A stretch of DNA of 64,000 nt from Bactrocera neohumeralis (lineage: Eukaryota; Arthropoda; Insecta; Diptera; Tephritidae). Positions 22,801-34,899 of this stretch are shown here, piece after piece. The number at the start of each line of letters is the position of its first letter. Positions within the stretch are counted from its first letter, which is position 1. The notes under the pieces were generated by a model, which saw nothing but the letters and a program-made list of their open reading frames with translations, had not been told where the DNA came from and searched no databases. The stretch spans positions 57,047,960 through 57,111,959 of the forward strand of contig NC_065920.1 of NCBI RefSeq assembly GCF_024586455.1. Reading direction: 5' to 3'. The position numbers and the translations under genes are program-made.

Positions 22801-24764
22801 TTAATGTTAAATTCTTCAAATTTATTTTTTTCATTTTAATTTGTTTTAAGAAAAAAAAGAAATTCTGTTTTTGAAATGAATTGTGCAATATGCATTGCGA
22901 CATTCAATAAGATACCTCATAAGGTAACCGATATCTATATATAAAATTAACACGAAGTTTGAAAATACATATGTATATTGGCCATATAGCGTAAGGAGGA
23001 ATATTAACCTAGAGATAATTTTACTCATTTTTGCCACAAAGCCTAATTATTACCGGGAAATATTATATTGGACCTTCACTAACATATATAACATATCGAC
23101 CGACATTTTCGATCAATTAGAGTCACTGAGGTATACATATTCAATGTCTGGAGAATACGACTACTTAAAAAAAATGTCGTGAAATTTTCAGTAAAATTTT
23201 CGTTTTTTTAAGTGTCTACCAAAAATACAATTTTCAGTTTTTAGGTTTCAATTAAAACGGGAATTTTTTTCACTATAGATGATCCAGTAAGGAGTTATCC
23301 TGCCAACGCGTGCGCACCTTTTTCCGAGTGGTTACCGGAAATGGCATCGCAATGGCCGAGTTTAAAAAGTTTTGTTCCAAAAATTTCAGAATTTCTTTGT
23401 TAATAGTGTATGTTTGTAACAATAATAAATTCTAGTAAATTATTTAAATTTTGATATAAGAAAAAAAAAATTGTTGAAAAATATTGTTTTTTACCCGCGG
23501 AAACCCATGTAACCCCTTGACGTCTTATTCCCTTTTCATTTTAATAAAAAAAAAAAACAAGGAAATTCGTAAATGGCATTAAAATTTGTATGAAGTAGAA
23601 GGGATTGTGATTCGATTTATCGATTTCAGCAATATATGCGCATAAGAATATCGGGTGTTATGTACCAAATAAACTTAAAATCGATCAAGCAGTATCTGTG
23701 AGTCAGATAGTGGGATCTAAATAATCGGAAAGACCCGGATTTTTAACGGAAAAAGTGCTGTCAACTAGGTACCATTCCTCGAAATTATATCAGAAATGTC
23801 TTCTGCCCTATAACAGCACCAACAATACAATATGACGTTTAATACTTCTGAAGAGTGTTTTTTATGAGTTAATGCACCTTCAGTAGTTATCAACATAAAT
23901 TTTAATATAGGAAGTGAGTGGGTTCTCATCTGATTTCATTAATTTTCATCTGCCTCGCAAGGTAACGAAAGTATTACTTCTCAGCAAATTTATTTATAAA
24001 GCATTTATATTCTATGAGCTATACACATCATATACCTTACAAGATATTACTAGTGATTTAGGGCAAGGGGTAGATACTGAAAGTAGTTGTGAAATTATTA
24101 ACTTTTTTTTCAAGACGAAGATAAAAGTTCAATTGTAAAAAATTCTTTGCTTAATACCGAAATTAATATTCTTCCAATGAAGAACTATTTAATTTTTCTT
24201 TCATTAATTATAAAAATTTTAAGAATATTCTAAAACTTATATTCGACCGCGCCATTATAATTCCTCTATGTATTTTCTAAATCCTCTAATGAAACGAAGT
24301 GCATTTCTTCTAAGGAAATCTAGGTAAATTCTGCATTTGAAGTTTCTGTTTTTATTATTTTGCCAGTGACAACAACGCAAAAATTATTATAAAGCAAACC
24401 CGAGAATGTGGGCAATGAAACAGTATCACTGTTTCGAAAGGAAACTTTACTTTAATTACCACTACTTCCAAGATTGGTGGTTTCAACTATTTCAGAAGCA
24501 ATAAACGGTACGGCATAAGATAGTTGAGCATGCGTACGTACATGTCCAACCCCTCGATGCGTAGAATATATGAAACATTGGCGGTAAGTTAAAGGGCATG
24601 AACGTGACATACGTGTCGTATACGTAATCTTTGCAAAAATTCGTAGTACCACCAGAATATACATCACAACTTAAGTAACTTAAATATATCACGTGTAGTT
24701 TTGCAAAAATCGTCAACCAGCGAACTACCAAGAACAACGGCGAATATACGCTGCCAATTGGCAA
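22801..24764. other. Conserved intron segment, copy A
   Basis: Matches 49560-50245 plus 52509-53770 in copy B, where a piggyBac interrupts it. No coding signal. A poly-A tract near 23550-23562 lies at the position corresponding to that insertion. Confidence 0.55.
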
Positions 24765-25690
24765 ATACTTTTTCTTCATCTTCACTGGCGTAGAGACCGC
24801 TGACGCGGTTATAACCGAGTTAACAACAGCGCACCAGTCCTTTCTTCTTTTTGCGCTCTGGCGTCAATTCGAGATACCAAATGCAGCCATGCTCTTCTCC
24901 ACCTGATCTCTTCAATGGAGTGGAAGTCTTTCTATTTCTCAGCTTCCACCGGCGGGTAGTGCGTCGAATACTTTCAGAGCTGGAGTGTTTTCGTCCATTC
25001 GGACAACATGACCTAGCCAGCATAGCCGCTGTCTTTTATTTCAGTGAACTATGTCAATGTCGTCGTATATCTCGTACAGTTCCTCGTTGCCAAATGGGCA
25101 AAGGTCCATAAATCTTCCTCAAAACCTTTATCGTGAACACTTCCAAGGCCGAATTATCAGATGATGTCATTGTCCATGCTTCGGCACTATATAGCAAGAC
25201 GGGGATAATGAGTGACTTGTAGAATTAGGTCTTTGCTCGCCAAGAGAGGACTTTACTTATCAATTACTCGGTCCAAAGTAGCACCTGTTGGCAAGAGTGA
25301 TTCTGCGTTGGATTTCAAAGCTGATATTCTTGTTGGCTTTGATGCTCATTCCGGTATAGACGAAATTATCTACGACTTCAAAGTTATGACTGTCAATAAT
25401 GACGTGCGAATCAAGTCGAAAATGCGACGATTGTTTGTTTGATGATAAGAGGTATTTGGTCTTGCCTTCATTTACTACCAGACCCATATGCCTCGCTTCC
25501 TTATCCAGTCTGCAGAAAGCAGAGCTAACGGCGCGGTTGTTAAGCCAAATTATATCGGCATAAGGCAGCAACTGTACACTCTTGTAGAAGATGGTACATT
25601 CTCTTTTTCTATCTATTGGTGGTGCTCAACGTCAGCTTACACAGCCGAATTAGTTTTGTGGGGATACCAAATTCAGCAGCAAAAAAATAC
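24765..25690 (-). mobile_element. RTE-type LINE 3' fragment, copy A
   Basis: The minus strand carries the RT end and tail. It shows ADIIWLNNRAVSSAFCRLDK, EARHMGLVVNEGKTKYLLSS and SHNFEVVDNFVYTGMS, then ISFEIQRRITLANRCYFG, then tail pieces (LGHVVRMDENTP type) in 25110-24810. It is 5'-truncated at about 25690, and copy B has the same truncation point (54605), so it predates the duplication. Stops and frameshifts present. Confidence 0.8.
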
Positions 25691-27006
25691 GGCAATTACA
25701 ACATTATTGGTATTTAATCTGAATAAAGTAATTCGGACATTCCATTTTTTAAAAGTGTGTGCGTGGTATCTTCACATATTAAATTAAGTTGTATTACCTT
25801 GATTGATTGAGTATGTGGTTAAATATTGCTTTACATACTATCATTGTAGGCTATTGTAGAACTTATATTACTACTTTAAAACTCTTTCATACCTACGAGT
25901 AGTTTATCCATCTTTAAGGTCATACTATCACATTAAATAATAAAGCATTTAGAAAATATAGGCCAGTATTACCAGACCTTCGTCTCGCTGCCAGTAGACT
26001 TATCCTAATCTCATCAGACTAGGAACGAGTCGGTGCTCAGCTGACCATTCGCATTCTAGCGCTAGATGAGCAGACTTTGTGTGAGTTCCTTCTGGCTGAG
26101 AGTGGAATAAATTTTAGAGACCCCTTTAACTACCAGCTCTTAGCAAAGTCAATGCCGCAATTGTAAGTGTTCTGAATGGACACGGTCTAATATGCTCACA
26201 CCTGGTTCGGATATTTGAATTAAGGTGAGGTGGAATCTACTATCCAGCTTTTGCCTGACTGAGAGTGAAATATTTCAATGGACACATAATATAAAAAATT
26301 TCTGGTCAACACAAAACACCTCGTGGTTTTGCCAGAATGAGGGGATTAATATTTAAGAGTTCCAATTACTAGAAAGAACCGATGTTCACGTGAGATCTAC
26401 CTAATCCATGCCATGCAGATAAATGTTTCGTAGTTGCAAATTTTGAAACCTGTATAAAGGAAGGCGATATACGATGGCTTTTTTGATTCATAAGAGCTAT
26501 AGTGAGATCATTCAAGGTTTCTCGAATATCAGCCTGATTACCTCAGCCAGTCTATGGTCAAATTAATTCGGTAGAAGGTGCATATATTGTAATTGGAGTC
26601 TATTTAAATATCCTGTAAGGATAGTAAATTAATAATTTAAAATTGAATTTTGTTTAATTTTTTATTTGCAAGTTTTTCGATAAAACCAGATATTCCTTCA
26701 AAATGTGTGAAAGATATGAAAAATCACAAAAATGAGTGCTTAAAGTAAAAATTAAGAATTTTTCAGCGATGTTTTTTTTCAACACAGGAAAGAAAAGTTT
26801 CAAGTGTCCTCGAATAAATAAAAATAAAAGTTTTGAATGATACCCCCAACGTACATATCCCTCTCGCTTAAATTTAACTTAGAGAATATTGATAATTCTA
26901 CTTATAGCTATTTTTGACTAGCCTGCATGTGTCTGCGTCATATTATATTATACTTGTATTATATAGTATAAAGACAATTTGACTCCATTAAGTTTGTCGT
27001 ACTCAC
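25691..27006. other. Intron segment, copy A
   Basis: Matches 54606-56030. The 25970-26540 part, with CAGACCTTCGTCTCGCTG and following text, looks repeat-derived but I cannot name it. Confidence 0.5.
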
Positions 27007-27214
27007 CCACAACATCCAGGTAACCAACTTGACTTTTCATCGGATCCGTATTGATCTGACACATATACCAGCTTTTGTCCGCTTCCTTAACGTCACGTAT
27101 TCTCAATATCCAAGCACGCTTCTCAGCATGGATTATGCTCATTCGGTTGTTTTTCGTTATAACGTGATTTTGTATCGTCAGTATTGTTTGTGTGTCGACG
27201 CGCAACCACACAAT
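27007..27214 (-). pseudogene. Duplicate exon Ig1b, copy A (diverged)
   Basis: Paralogue of 56031-56238 with the same 208-bp length and both splice sites kept. It differs at six positions by hand count, three silent and three that change residues: IAWLR to IVWLR, MSIT to MSII, and DKGWYMC to DKSWYMC. The last hits the conserved glycine of the Ig D-x-G-x-Y-x-C turn. Because it enters in phase 0, it cannot follow copy B Ig2b (which exits in phase 1) without a frameshift. It could only be used directly after Ig1a, and would then need an Ig2a exon, which copy A lacks. Probably a non-functional duplicate, or an allele if the duplication is an assembly artefact. Confidence 0.75.
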
Positions 27215-28060
27215 CTAGGCGATAGCTCAAAATTATCATATGACGCACAGGAACGCGAAGGTGCGTGTTTGCGTATGGGTAAAGCACAATTCGAAACGTG
27301 TCAACCCGTTCGACACAACCCATTCATTTTCATATTAGCAGATAGTTCATAGGCCGCAAGACGCACGCATTCATATGCACGTTCGGTCATTAGTTTGTTT
27401 TTGTTTATTTGTATTTACGTATTTTCATTTGTATAGGTGGGTCGCGTGTGCCGGTTTGTTTATTTATTTATTGGACGTGAAAGTGGTTGTGTTGAATTTT
27501 CCATGGAGTTCCACAGGATGTTGGACACATTTCCACATATGTGAAGTTGTATGTGTAGTTGAGTATCAGTAAGGAAGGAATAGGAAAAAGAGAAGAAAAT
27601 TCATGTGAAAATTGTTTATTTACCTTTAGTTTAATAATTAAACGTTTTATTAGAAAGTACTCCATAGTGTTGTCATATACATATATGTACATATGTATAC
27701 TATATCTACTACGTTCATACTTTGCTGTTATATATATTAGGTCAATATATATGACCCGATGCGACGAATAAAACTAGAACTACGCGCTTTCAGCGCCAAC
27801 TAGCGAAAATACCGCAAGACTTTTTTGACAACCCATTATATATGTTGCTGTTGAACATATGTATAAGTGTATTTATAAATCTTAATATACGCTTGATTGC
27901 TTCGCGCTGTTGTGAGTCTCTCAATGAATCAACTAAAGTAGAATATGAGTACCTTTCTTAGGATTAAAGGCAATAACGGCGTAAGGAAGTTCATTAGGAT
28001 GAATGGCTCAATTTCGGTAGACGAATTCGTGTTCTATACATACATATATAGCTATATATG
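27215..28060. other. Intron upstream of exon Ig1b, copy A
   Basis: Matches 56239-56960. Contains short inverted CATATG/TATATA runs near 27680-27750. No coding feature. Confidence 0.5.
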
Positions 28061-28063
28061 TAC

Positions 28064-28312
28064 ATTAGGGTGGCCCTTATTTTCCAAAGTATTCCGATTC
28101 TCGATCGCACCCCCTAGAAATATGAGAATAGCCAAAAACTAGTATATACAAAGTTTTAGGTCAATCAAAAAAGATTTAGAGGTTGCGCAAGGAGCTTGAA
28201 ATCCTGAAAAATTACGAATTTTTACATTTTCTTAAATTTAGTCTACCCTACTTCATTTGTTATGTGCGAAAGGTAATTTAACTCTCAATAATAAAAAATA
28301 TAATATTATTTC
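28064..28312. repeat. TTAGGGTGG-type repeat fragment
   Basis: Starts ATTAGGGTGGCCCTTATTTT at the point where homology between the two duplicated blocks stops. Shares the TAGGGTG edge with the element at 19460. Non-coding. Confidence 0.5.
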
Positions 28313-28540
28313 TTATGATCTAATTAAAGATGATTTATTATGTGAATCAAATTGTTTTTTATAATCAGTTACAACTTGTAATAAATATTGTTTTTCTTGT
28401 TCGTCATTTGTTAGTATTCTATTATATTCTTCCATAAGTTTTACTCCACGTTCTGCTGTGTCGTTAACCACTTTTATATTTATAACAATATCCTTAGCTT
28501 TTTGATAGGTTTCTGTATCCTTCCAATAAAGTGGATCTAC
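28313..28540 (-). CDS. Unidentified C-terminal exon, cut by the assembly gap
   Basis: A 76-codon open frame on the minus strand with no ATG, running from just after a plausible acceptor (CACTTTCTGCAG) to TAA at 28313-28315. It reads VDPLYWKDTETYQKAKDIV, INIKVVNDTAERGVKLMEEY, NRILTNDEQEKQYLLQVVT and DYKKQFDSHNKSSLIRS. The composition is soluble, charged and helical, quite unlike random AT-rich reading. I have a loose memory of similar C-termini (VNDTAERGVKL, QKQYLLQVV) in repeated proteins of unknown function in arthropods, so it is probably part of a mobile or repeated gene. Function unknown. The rest lies in or beyond the N gap. Confidence 0.55.
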   Translation of the reverse strand, partial: VDPLYWKDTETYQKAKDIVINIKVVNDTAERGVKLMEEYNRILTNDEQEKQYLLQVVTDYKKQFDSHNKSSLIRS

Positions 28541-28582
28541 CTGCAGAAAGTGAGGTGAAATCCCAAACCGTCCAAAAAAATC

Positions 28583-28682
28583 NNNNNNNNNNNNNNNNNN
28601 NNNNNNNNNNNNNNNNNNNNNNNNNNNNNNNNNNNNNNNNNNNNNNNNNNNNNNNNNNNNNNNNNNNNNNNNNNNNNNNNNN
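28583..28682. other. Assembly gap (100 N)
   Basis: Exactly 100 N, the conventional size for a scaffold gap of unknown length. It lies at the junction between the two duplicated blocks. The true distance and order across it are therefore not established by sequence. Confidence 0.97.
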
Positions 28683-30010
28683 AAAAAGAAGGAAAAATAT
28701 CAATATTTTTTTCCTTCTTTTCCCCCAGGAGATCAATTTTGAACCCGGGAGCTACATTTTCAGAATGCCTAAAAACGAAAAAAAAAATATAAATGACATA
28801 TATGAAAAGGGGCTCTGTGCCATACGATATATTTTTTTTTTTATCTGAACCCTTAACAGTTTTTTAAACCGAAATTTGAGATTAAATTTTTTAAGGGGGA
28901 GATTTTTAGCGTTTGTGAAAAAGGGCCCCAAGCGGGATATTTGGCCATTTTCAAAATTTCCCAGGGTAAAGTTAAACAGACTCAACAACCCGGGCCCTTT
29001 TTAAAAAGAACTAGGTGTGCACTTTCCAGGCTGAATGCCCTGTATTTTGTAGAAGGGAAAACCTCCCGAACAATCCGGAGAAAAACTGCAAATGAAACCC
29101 CCCCGGGACCATAAAACTTCCGGCCCCGGAACGTTCAAGATTGCTGGAATGAGTTTTACAACACCCAAAAAGGGCGTTTTTAAACCCTGGACATTCCCCA
29201 ACTTTTCCCAAAACGTTCTAAATCTTTAATAGATCCAACAACGGGTGCGGATTTTCCCCATCAACCCCGGACAAACCCTTGGGATTAGAAGGATAAAAAA
29301 AGCCCGGCAGGGCCGGAATACCAAAAGTTATAGAGGGAGGGGCGGGACATTATCTTAATAACGCGAGGTGTTACAGATCATTAGCAGTATTTCCCACCAC
29401 CACAAAAAATAGAATTAACGGCGTGTTTTTTTGGGAACCCGGAAAAAAGGATTTTTTTGTTCGAAAAAAATTGGCAGGCAGGACCCAAGGATGAATCCCC
29501 GTCATGAACCTAGTAACTAAATCCCGGTACCCAAAAAAAAAATTGGGAAGATCATTGGTTTTTAGGCAATTTAACCAAACCCTTTAAATGCAAAAATTTA
29601 ATGGGAAATTCCCCAGGAATCTAAAATATTAAATATGTATACTACATTTTTAACGGGTAATGTTTTATTATGATAGGGAGGGAGATGTTTACTTTTCCAT
29701 TATTTTTTTTTGAATTACATATTATTCCTTTTATTTTTCAGTCTTTTGCACAGAAATTTGAATAATTTATAATTGCCGGTGTTCGAAAAAATTTTATGGG
29801 ATATTGAGTATGAAAAAATTTAGACCCGATTTAACTAATTTTTCAGGAAAGATTTATAAATCCTTTAAAATTTTCAAATCTTATCCGTTTATTGGTATTT
29901 ATAAAAAATTTTTCGAAAAACCCTTTGAAAATTTTGTTTATTTTAATGGGGAAAACTTAGAAAACTTTATAGTCAAGTGGAAAAAATTGCCTTTTATGGG
30001 AAATAACGGG
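28683..30010. other. Eroded or badly sequenced match to 7520-8970
   Basis: Follows copy A in order, with shared phrases such as AATGACATATATGAAAAGG, TGTGCACTTTCCAGGCTG and ACAGATCATTAGCAGTAT. It differs by many homopolymer expansions (CCCGGG, GGGG, AAAAAA) and dropped bases. The pattern suggests sequencing or consensus error next to a gap more than natural decay. Holds the copy B version of the LINE pieces at 7400-8590. Confidence 0.65.
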
Positions 30011-30039
30011 CACCCACCCAACCTCTGAGGGGGGTTCAC

Positions 30040-33000
30040 TTTTTTGGTTAGATTCGCTTGTTTGTCGTTTTTGTTTCCCTTTGTTATTGTGACGCTCCTG
30101 CATCATGATATCTTAAAAAAGTTAAAAAAAAGGGTTTAGAAAGGGGTTCAAAAATTCCCCCTTTTAAAAAAAAAATAGGTTTGCCCTACTTTTTCCTAGT
30201 CTCATAAAAAAAAGAAAAAACAATTTGCCATTAGAAGAAAAACCACGTCACGTTTTTTTTGCTTGGGGGTAAAAAATTTTAGTATTAGCAAAGATGTTAA
30301 ACCATTTAAATTGCGCGACGGGAAGTCTTCTTACTAGTGAAAAATAAAAACTGCTGAAAATTCACAAACACGAGTAACATCTTCTTTATCATCTGCAAAA
30401 TTTCAGCCAATTACCATAAACACCCTATAACCTGCAAAGGCACGATTTTCTCGCCATTTCTTAACCATTTGCCTGAAAAAAGAAACACTAATAAGAATGC
30501 CTGAAGATTATGGTATAAATTCCAGAAGAAGCTTGATGCTTGAGGTCCCAACAGGTGCACGTCTCCTCACTTTTGATGCCTACAAGCTACCACCTGAGGA
30601 AATTGATGCTCCGCGAAAATTTCAGTCCGTCCTCTTACTATCCCAATCCGATGCGCCGCTGCAAAACCTGTCAAAGCTCGCCGGATACGCTAATAAAGCG
30701 TAAAGGCCTTCTTACATGTCAACTGCAGTTCTCCTCAATGAGGATAGCTAAATGCTCAAGAACCATGTGTGTGAATTGCTCAGGCATCACCTTCCTCTCT
30801 GCAAGTGTACTTGTCCCAAAGCTTATATAGGTAAGAAATTTAAAATAAAAACCATCGACAAATGCGGGCATGTGAAGCAGCAATTAAATACAGATCTCAG
30901 CAATTCCTCCACTCTCTTCTTTTACACCCTTTTCAACAATAATTTCTCTACCTGCAATAAATCCACTCCAACATTCCCACTTCAGCCTCCATAACATCAA
31001 AACCTTCCGAAAACGACGCCACAAAACAAAACACCCACTTTCAAGCTTCAAAAAAATTTGCACCTCTCTTCAATACACATTAACCAACACTAGCTTCACA
31101 ACCAAATCTATCGCCCATTTATGGGCTTCAGCAATGACCACGCCAACAAACAACAAAATCAATCACCAATTCACCTTAATTCTACTTCTGACCATCTCCT
31201 TCTCTTCACCACCTTTTTTCAGCAATCAACCCCACTTCGCAACAAATTATACTCGCCCAGAAATAACGACTGTGGTGGTTCACGCTCAACACCGACCCAG
31301 TACAAGTTGAGCCAAAGAGCGTTGCTTTTTTCGATCATAACAGTGACTGAAATGTAATGCATCTCTCACTGCATACGCGCCTCTAAGCTCGAAGAGTGTC
31401 GCGCAGTTACATGCGTGCTTATATTATAATCGCCCTCTCATCACTTTGTTTTACTCATATATCATTCTACATATTCATCAGCAAGAAATAATTTCTTGTA
31501 AATGGAATATAGAATGGTTACCTCAATAACTATCACGAACTTGGTAAACTTGATTAAATAATATTCCCCATCCATCATTTCTCTTAACCGAAACTCACTT
31601 ACCCCAAAACCGTACAAACTGCTCACTCCCCAAAAAATACATATATAGGCATTTTCACAATCTACCTCATAGATCAGGTAAAAAGCAAGGAATAAATATA
31701 AGTCAAAAGGAATAATATTCAACACAAGCTAATACTAAACTATTTAAACAAGTTTCTAAACAGCACTAGCGATCGACATCAATACAACAACTTCAATAGT
31801 GGTTGTTTGTGCATATACATTCTCCCAAAGATACTTTTTTTCTTAAATCTGATATTTCACTACTTCTAAACCAATTCAGTACGCAATGCATCATTGGAGG
31901 CGACTCCCAATGCCTGGAGCACTATCTGGGGATCTGATTACACAACCTAGAGGACAAAACAGAAGACGCGTTAATCTCATCCAATTTTATATCACTAAAT
32001 AATGGTGCTCAAATCTTGTACTTTTTCGACTCTCCTCACACCACCTTTTCATAAAGGACACTTTGTTCCAGGCAACTCTAGCCTCAAATTGCCAGTGGAA
32101 AGTTTCACTCCACAGACGGAAGCGCGCATCCTCACTTCTATCTCACCTAAATAACCTCAGTCTAAAACCAACTTCTGGCAAAATTCACACCTAAAGGTTT
32201 GCAAACTAACTAACGACTGGAAGAGCCTGGTCAAATGTGCGAAGAAATCAGTGCAGCTTCCTCCAATAACATACAAAACCAAGAATTGCTAAAATTCCAG
32301 AGTTATACATCAGCAGCTCACCTCACCATATCTTACAAACGAAACCAAATAGATCCAATAAAAACTGTTCTTGGTGGAGCTCTTCCGAACCAATAAATAC
32401 TCCAAGTTACCAAGAACTTGTGGCACTAACATAACCGTTGCCCGCTCAATGGAAAATTTGCTGAGATAAAAATAAACGCACACCAAGCGCGCGCGAAACG
32501 CCACCATAGCAAAGCGCAAAGCATTTGAAGAACTCACCTGACACAAACCCAACACAAACCCAAAAACAAGTGGGGTTCTGCCACGAATACTTACTCGTTC
32601 TCTACACAAATGCTGTCCTTTACGCACATTAATTCCGCTAGACCACTTCTTTCAACCCACAAGCATGCACCACTCGGTTTCGTGTTCCCTTCTCCTCCGA
32701 TACATCCTTTTTTCTGGGAAATGACTTCTCTTCCGCAACTTAAAAAGTGCAAGACGACTAAACCAAGAACCATACCAATTCTACTCCTTTATCAATCGTA
32801 CAGCAACAGAGTCCAAAATCCTCGCATCAGAACTCGAATTTGCCTTCTCGTCAAAGGAAGTTCACCAGGCCTGACAAGATTACAAATCCCATAATTCAAA
32901 AACCTGCCAAACCTGTCAGAGTAGACTACTCGCTTCAGTAATCATTTTTGATAGTGGCCCCTACCTGGCCAATTTGAGAAAACTGCATGTATTGTTCCAA

Positions 33001-34530
33001 CATTGCAAACCCAACAATAAAACCCCTTCAGATCTATGGCAACAGTTATAGACCACTCGTTCCTATCATGTCTCTTGGAAATTATTAGAAAATACATACA
33101 ATCGCTTATGGTGTATGCTGAAGTGAAAACCTTTATAAGCCCTAATCGTTGCACGCAGCAGAAAGGGATTTATACCATGGATGCACACTCCTTACATCTA
33201 GACTCCGCTATTTCACCGGTTTATCCTCCAAAACCACGTGTCTTATTAATAGCGATAGACTTTCAAAGCATTCGATAGAATCGGCATGTACACAGCTTGA
33301 AACAACTCGACGCCAAAGGTGGCAAAACAAAAATTTGTTGTAATTTTCTCCAGCATAGAAAGTGTAGAGTCAAAATAAACGATTTCTGTCCAACAGTGTT
33401 CCTTTTGATAATGGCACTCGCAAGGTTCAATTCTTTATCTGCATTTCTTTTCATAATCGCGTTTGATGAAATAGTTTCAGAATGTTCACAAATATCCGCG
33501 GCATCCAACGCGTCGCTTCCTACGCCGATGATGTGTGTGTCTTCATAAAGTAACAATCTAGATCAAGTCACTCAATTTCGAAAATGTCCTAGCAGAGTTA
33601 ACTTCATGGTCCCGACTACCGTACCACAATATCAATAGAAAAAACAAAATTTTACACACGTTTCAAAAAGAACTGCTCTAATCTAACCAACCTCTGTACT
33701 ACAAAACTCACGCCTATTAGTTACTATAATGTTTGAACTTAAAGTTTTAGGGATTAATAATAGATTCTTAAATATAGCTTTCTCTTAAATCACATTGTAA
33801 ATATGTTAGAGATCATTCAGACAAGATTAAATATAATAAAATATTCAACATCCAATAGCAAAAAGCCATATTCACCCGGCCACTTGTTTAAACGCTACCA
33901 GAGCCTTACTTCCCCAAGGTTGAATACGCACTACCACTTATGGAAACCGTCCATCTGCAATCAACAAAATATCCACGCCTTATCACGCAGCAATACGGCG
34001 TGCTGCAAGATGATCTTCGCCGCGACACCCCAGAAACCCTTTTTGCAGAAACTGGCTGGTCATAATCGCTGAAAGAACAATCGATAAAGCCGCCGTCGCT
34101 TACTCCCTAAACCGCTATTTACTCCAAAACAATCTTAAAAAGAGACGTAAAAAAAGCGATGTCAAGAAAAACGGGAGCCAAGATTCTGCCAGCAATCAGT
34201 CGACCACTGAAATTTTTGGAACACCTTTCAGATACTGCATACTTCAAAGCTCTAGAGTATCCACTATCCTGCCTCACAGTGAATGATAACAACAAATTCC
34301 TCACACAATTAAAACGCTCCAATTCCAAAACAAATACACCACAAGAGAAATACAGAGCAATTTATGCGAAAGTAAAGCACTTTTACAGCCAAAATGGATG
34401 GAACTTATTTACGGATGGCTCTAAATCCCGCGACAACACATCATTTGCAGTAAACAAAAGAAATGGAGAAATTATTCGGCAATGGCCTACCTCCACCAAT
34501 TTGCCTGTGTTTACCGCTGAAGTCTCCGAT
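30040..34530 (+). mobile_element. I-type LINE, private to copy B, lacking its 3' end
   Basis: Plus-strand order: gag-like ORF1 (30495-30830) with LPEDYGINSRRSLMLEVP type text, PNPMRRCKTCQSSPDTLIKR and SRTMCVNCSGITFLSAS, i.e. CCHC knuckles. Then comes an endonuclease/RT region full of stops (31100-33750), a post-RT region (33803-34072: NKIHALSRSNTACC type text), and the start of RNase H (NGWNLFTDGSKSRDNTSFAV, PTSTNLPVFTAE, 34390-34520). It stops inside RNase H at 34530, where copy-A-like intron resumes. Its left edge is within the noisy zone. Confidence 0.7.
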
Positions 34531-34557
34531 GCTAATTTAATTTAGTGATATACTTAC

Positions 34558-34686
34558 AGTGCACAATCAGCATTACGCGCTTGCTGACCGTTGGCGGAAT
34601 GCCATTCGAGGCGATGCATAAATATGCACCCATATTAAGGCGTTGGACTTTAGTAATCGTCAGATAAGAGCCATTGTAGGCGATGA
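34558..34686 (-). CDS. DIP-type gene, exon Ig2b (second half of Ig domain 2), copy B
   Basis: A 129-bp exon, phase 1 in and phase 1 out, between a TTTCCAG acceptor and a GTAAGTATA donor. It encodes VIAYNGSYLTITKVQRLNM followed by GAYLCIASNGIPPTVSKR and VMLIVH. It completes Ig domain 2 with the second core cysteine (GAYLC). A LINE fragment cut off in its RNase H region ends at about 34530, only some 27 bp past the donor. Its twin at 9132-9260 encodes the identical peptide with five synonymous differences. Confidence 0.9.
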
Positions 34687-34899
34687 CTGGAAATATAGAA
34701 GAAGAGAATAGGTGTTTTAAAAACATAACATAAAATAATTTTAAGTTCAGAAGCAAGGTATATTAAATGTATATTTATAGAAGATAAATAATTAGTGAGA
34801 TTTTGTGGAGATAGAAAATTTTAAGTACCTATTATTAGCTCGATTTTTTATTAAATTAATGGGATATGGTTATGCTTCTATAGAAGCAATTACAGTTGT

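Larger units (their letters stand above)
7520..28060. repeat. Duplicated block, copy A
   Basis: Collinear with copy B (28683-56960) over exons Ig1b, Ig2a and Ig2b and over long intron stretches. Examples are 10917-11210 with 36179-36470, 12700-13900 with 37930-39300, 22880-24480 with 49570-53500, and 24770-25690 with 53770-54610. A hand count over about 290 intron bases near 10917 gives around 20 differences (6-7%). Elements private to this copy are a T1 at 13914-15157, the repeat at 16277-16640, T2 at 17181-17600 and 18465-19147, and the inverted-repeat element at 19460-20130. The right edge is where an ATTAGGGTGG repeat begins near 28064. Confidence 0.85.

Noticed and set aside
24452..24785. 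ORF pair conserved between copies (24452-24785 and 53436-53793)
   Set aside because: The conservation is explained by the block duplication. Indels between the copies do not respect the reading frame.
28494..28848. ORFs running through the N gap on both strands
   Set aside because: The unknown bases make them open by default. The supported frame here is the one at 28313-28540.
9132..34686. Mutually exclusive Ig2 exons giving protein diversity, as in Dscam
   Set aside because: The two Ig2b peptides are identical and Ig2a(A) is destroyed, so there is no diversification. Only redundant use remains possible.
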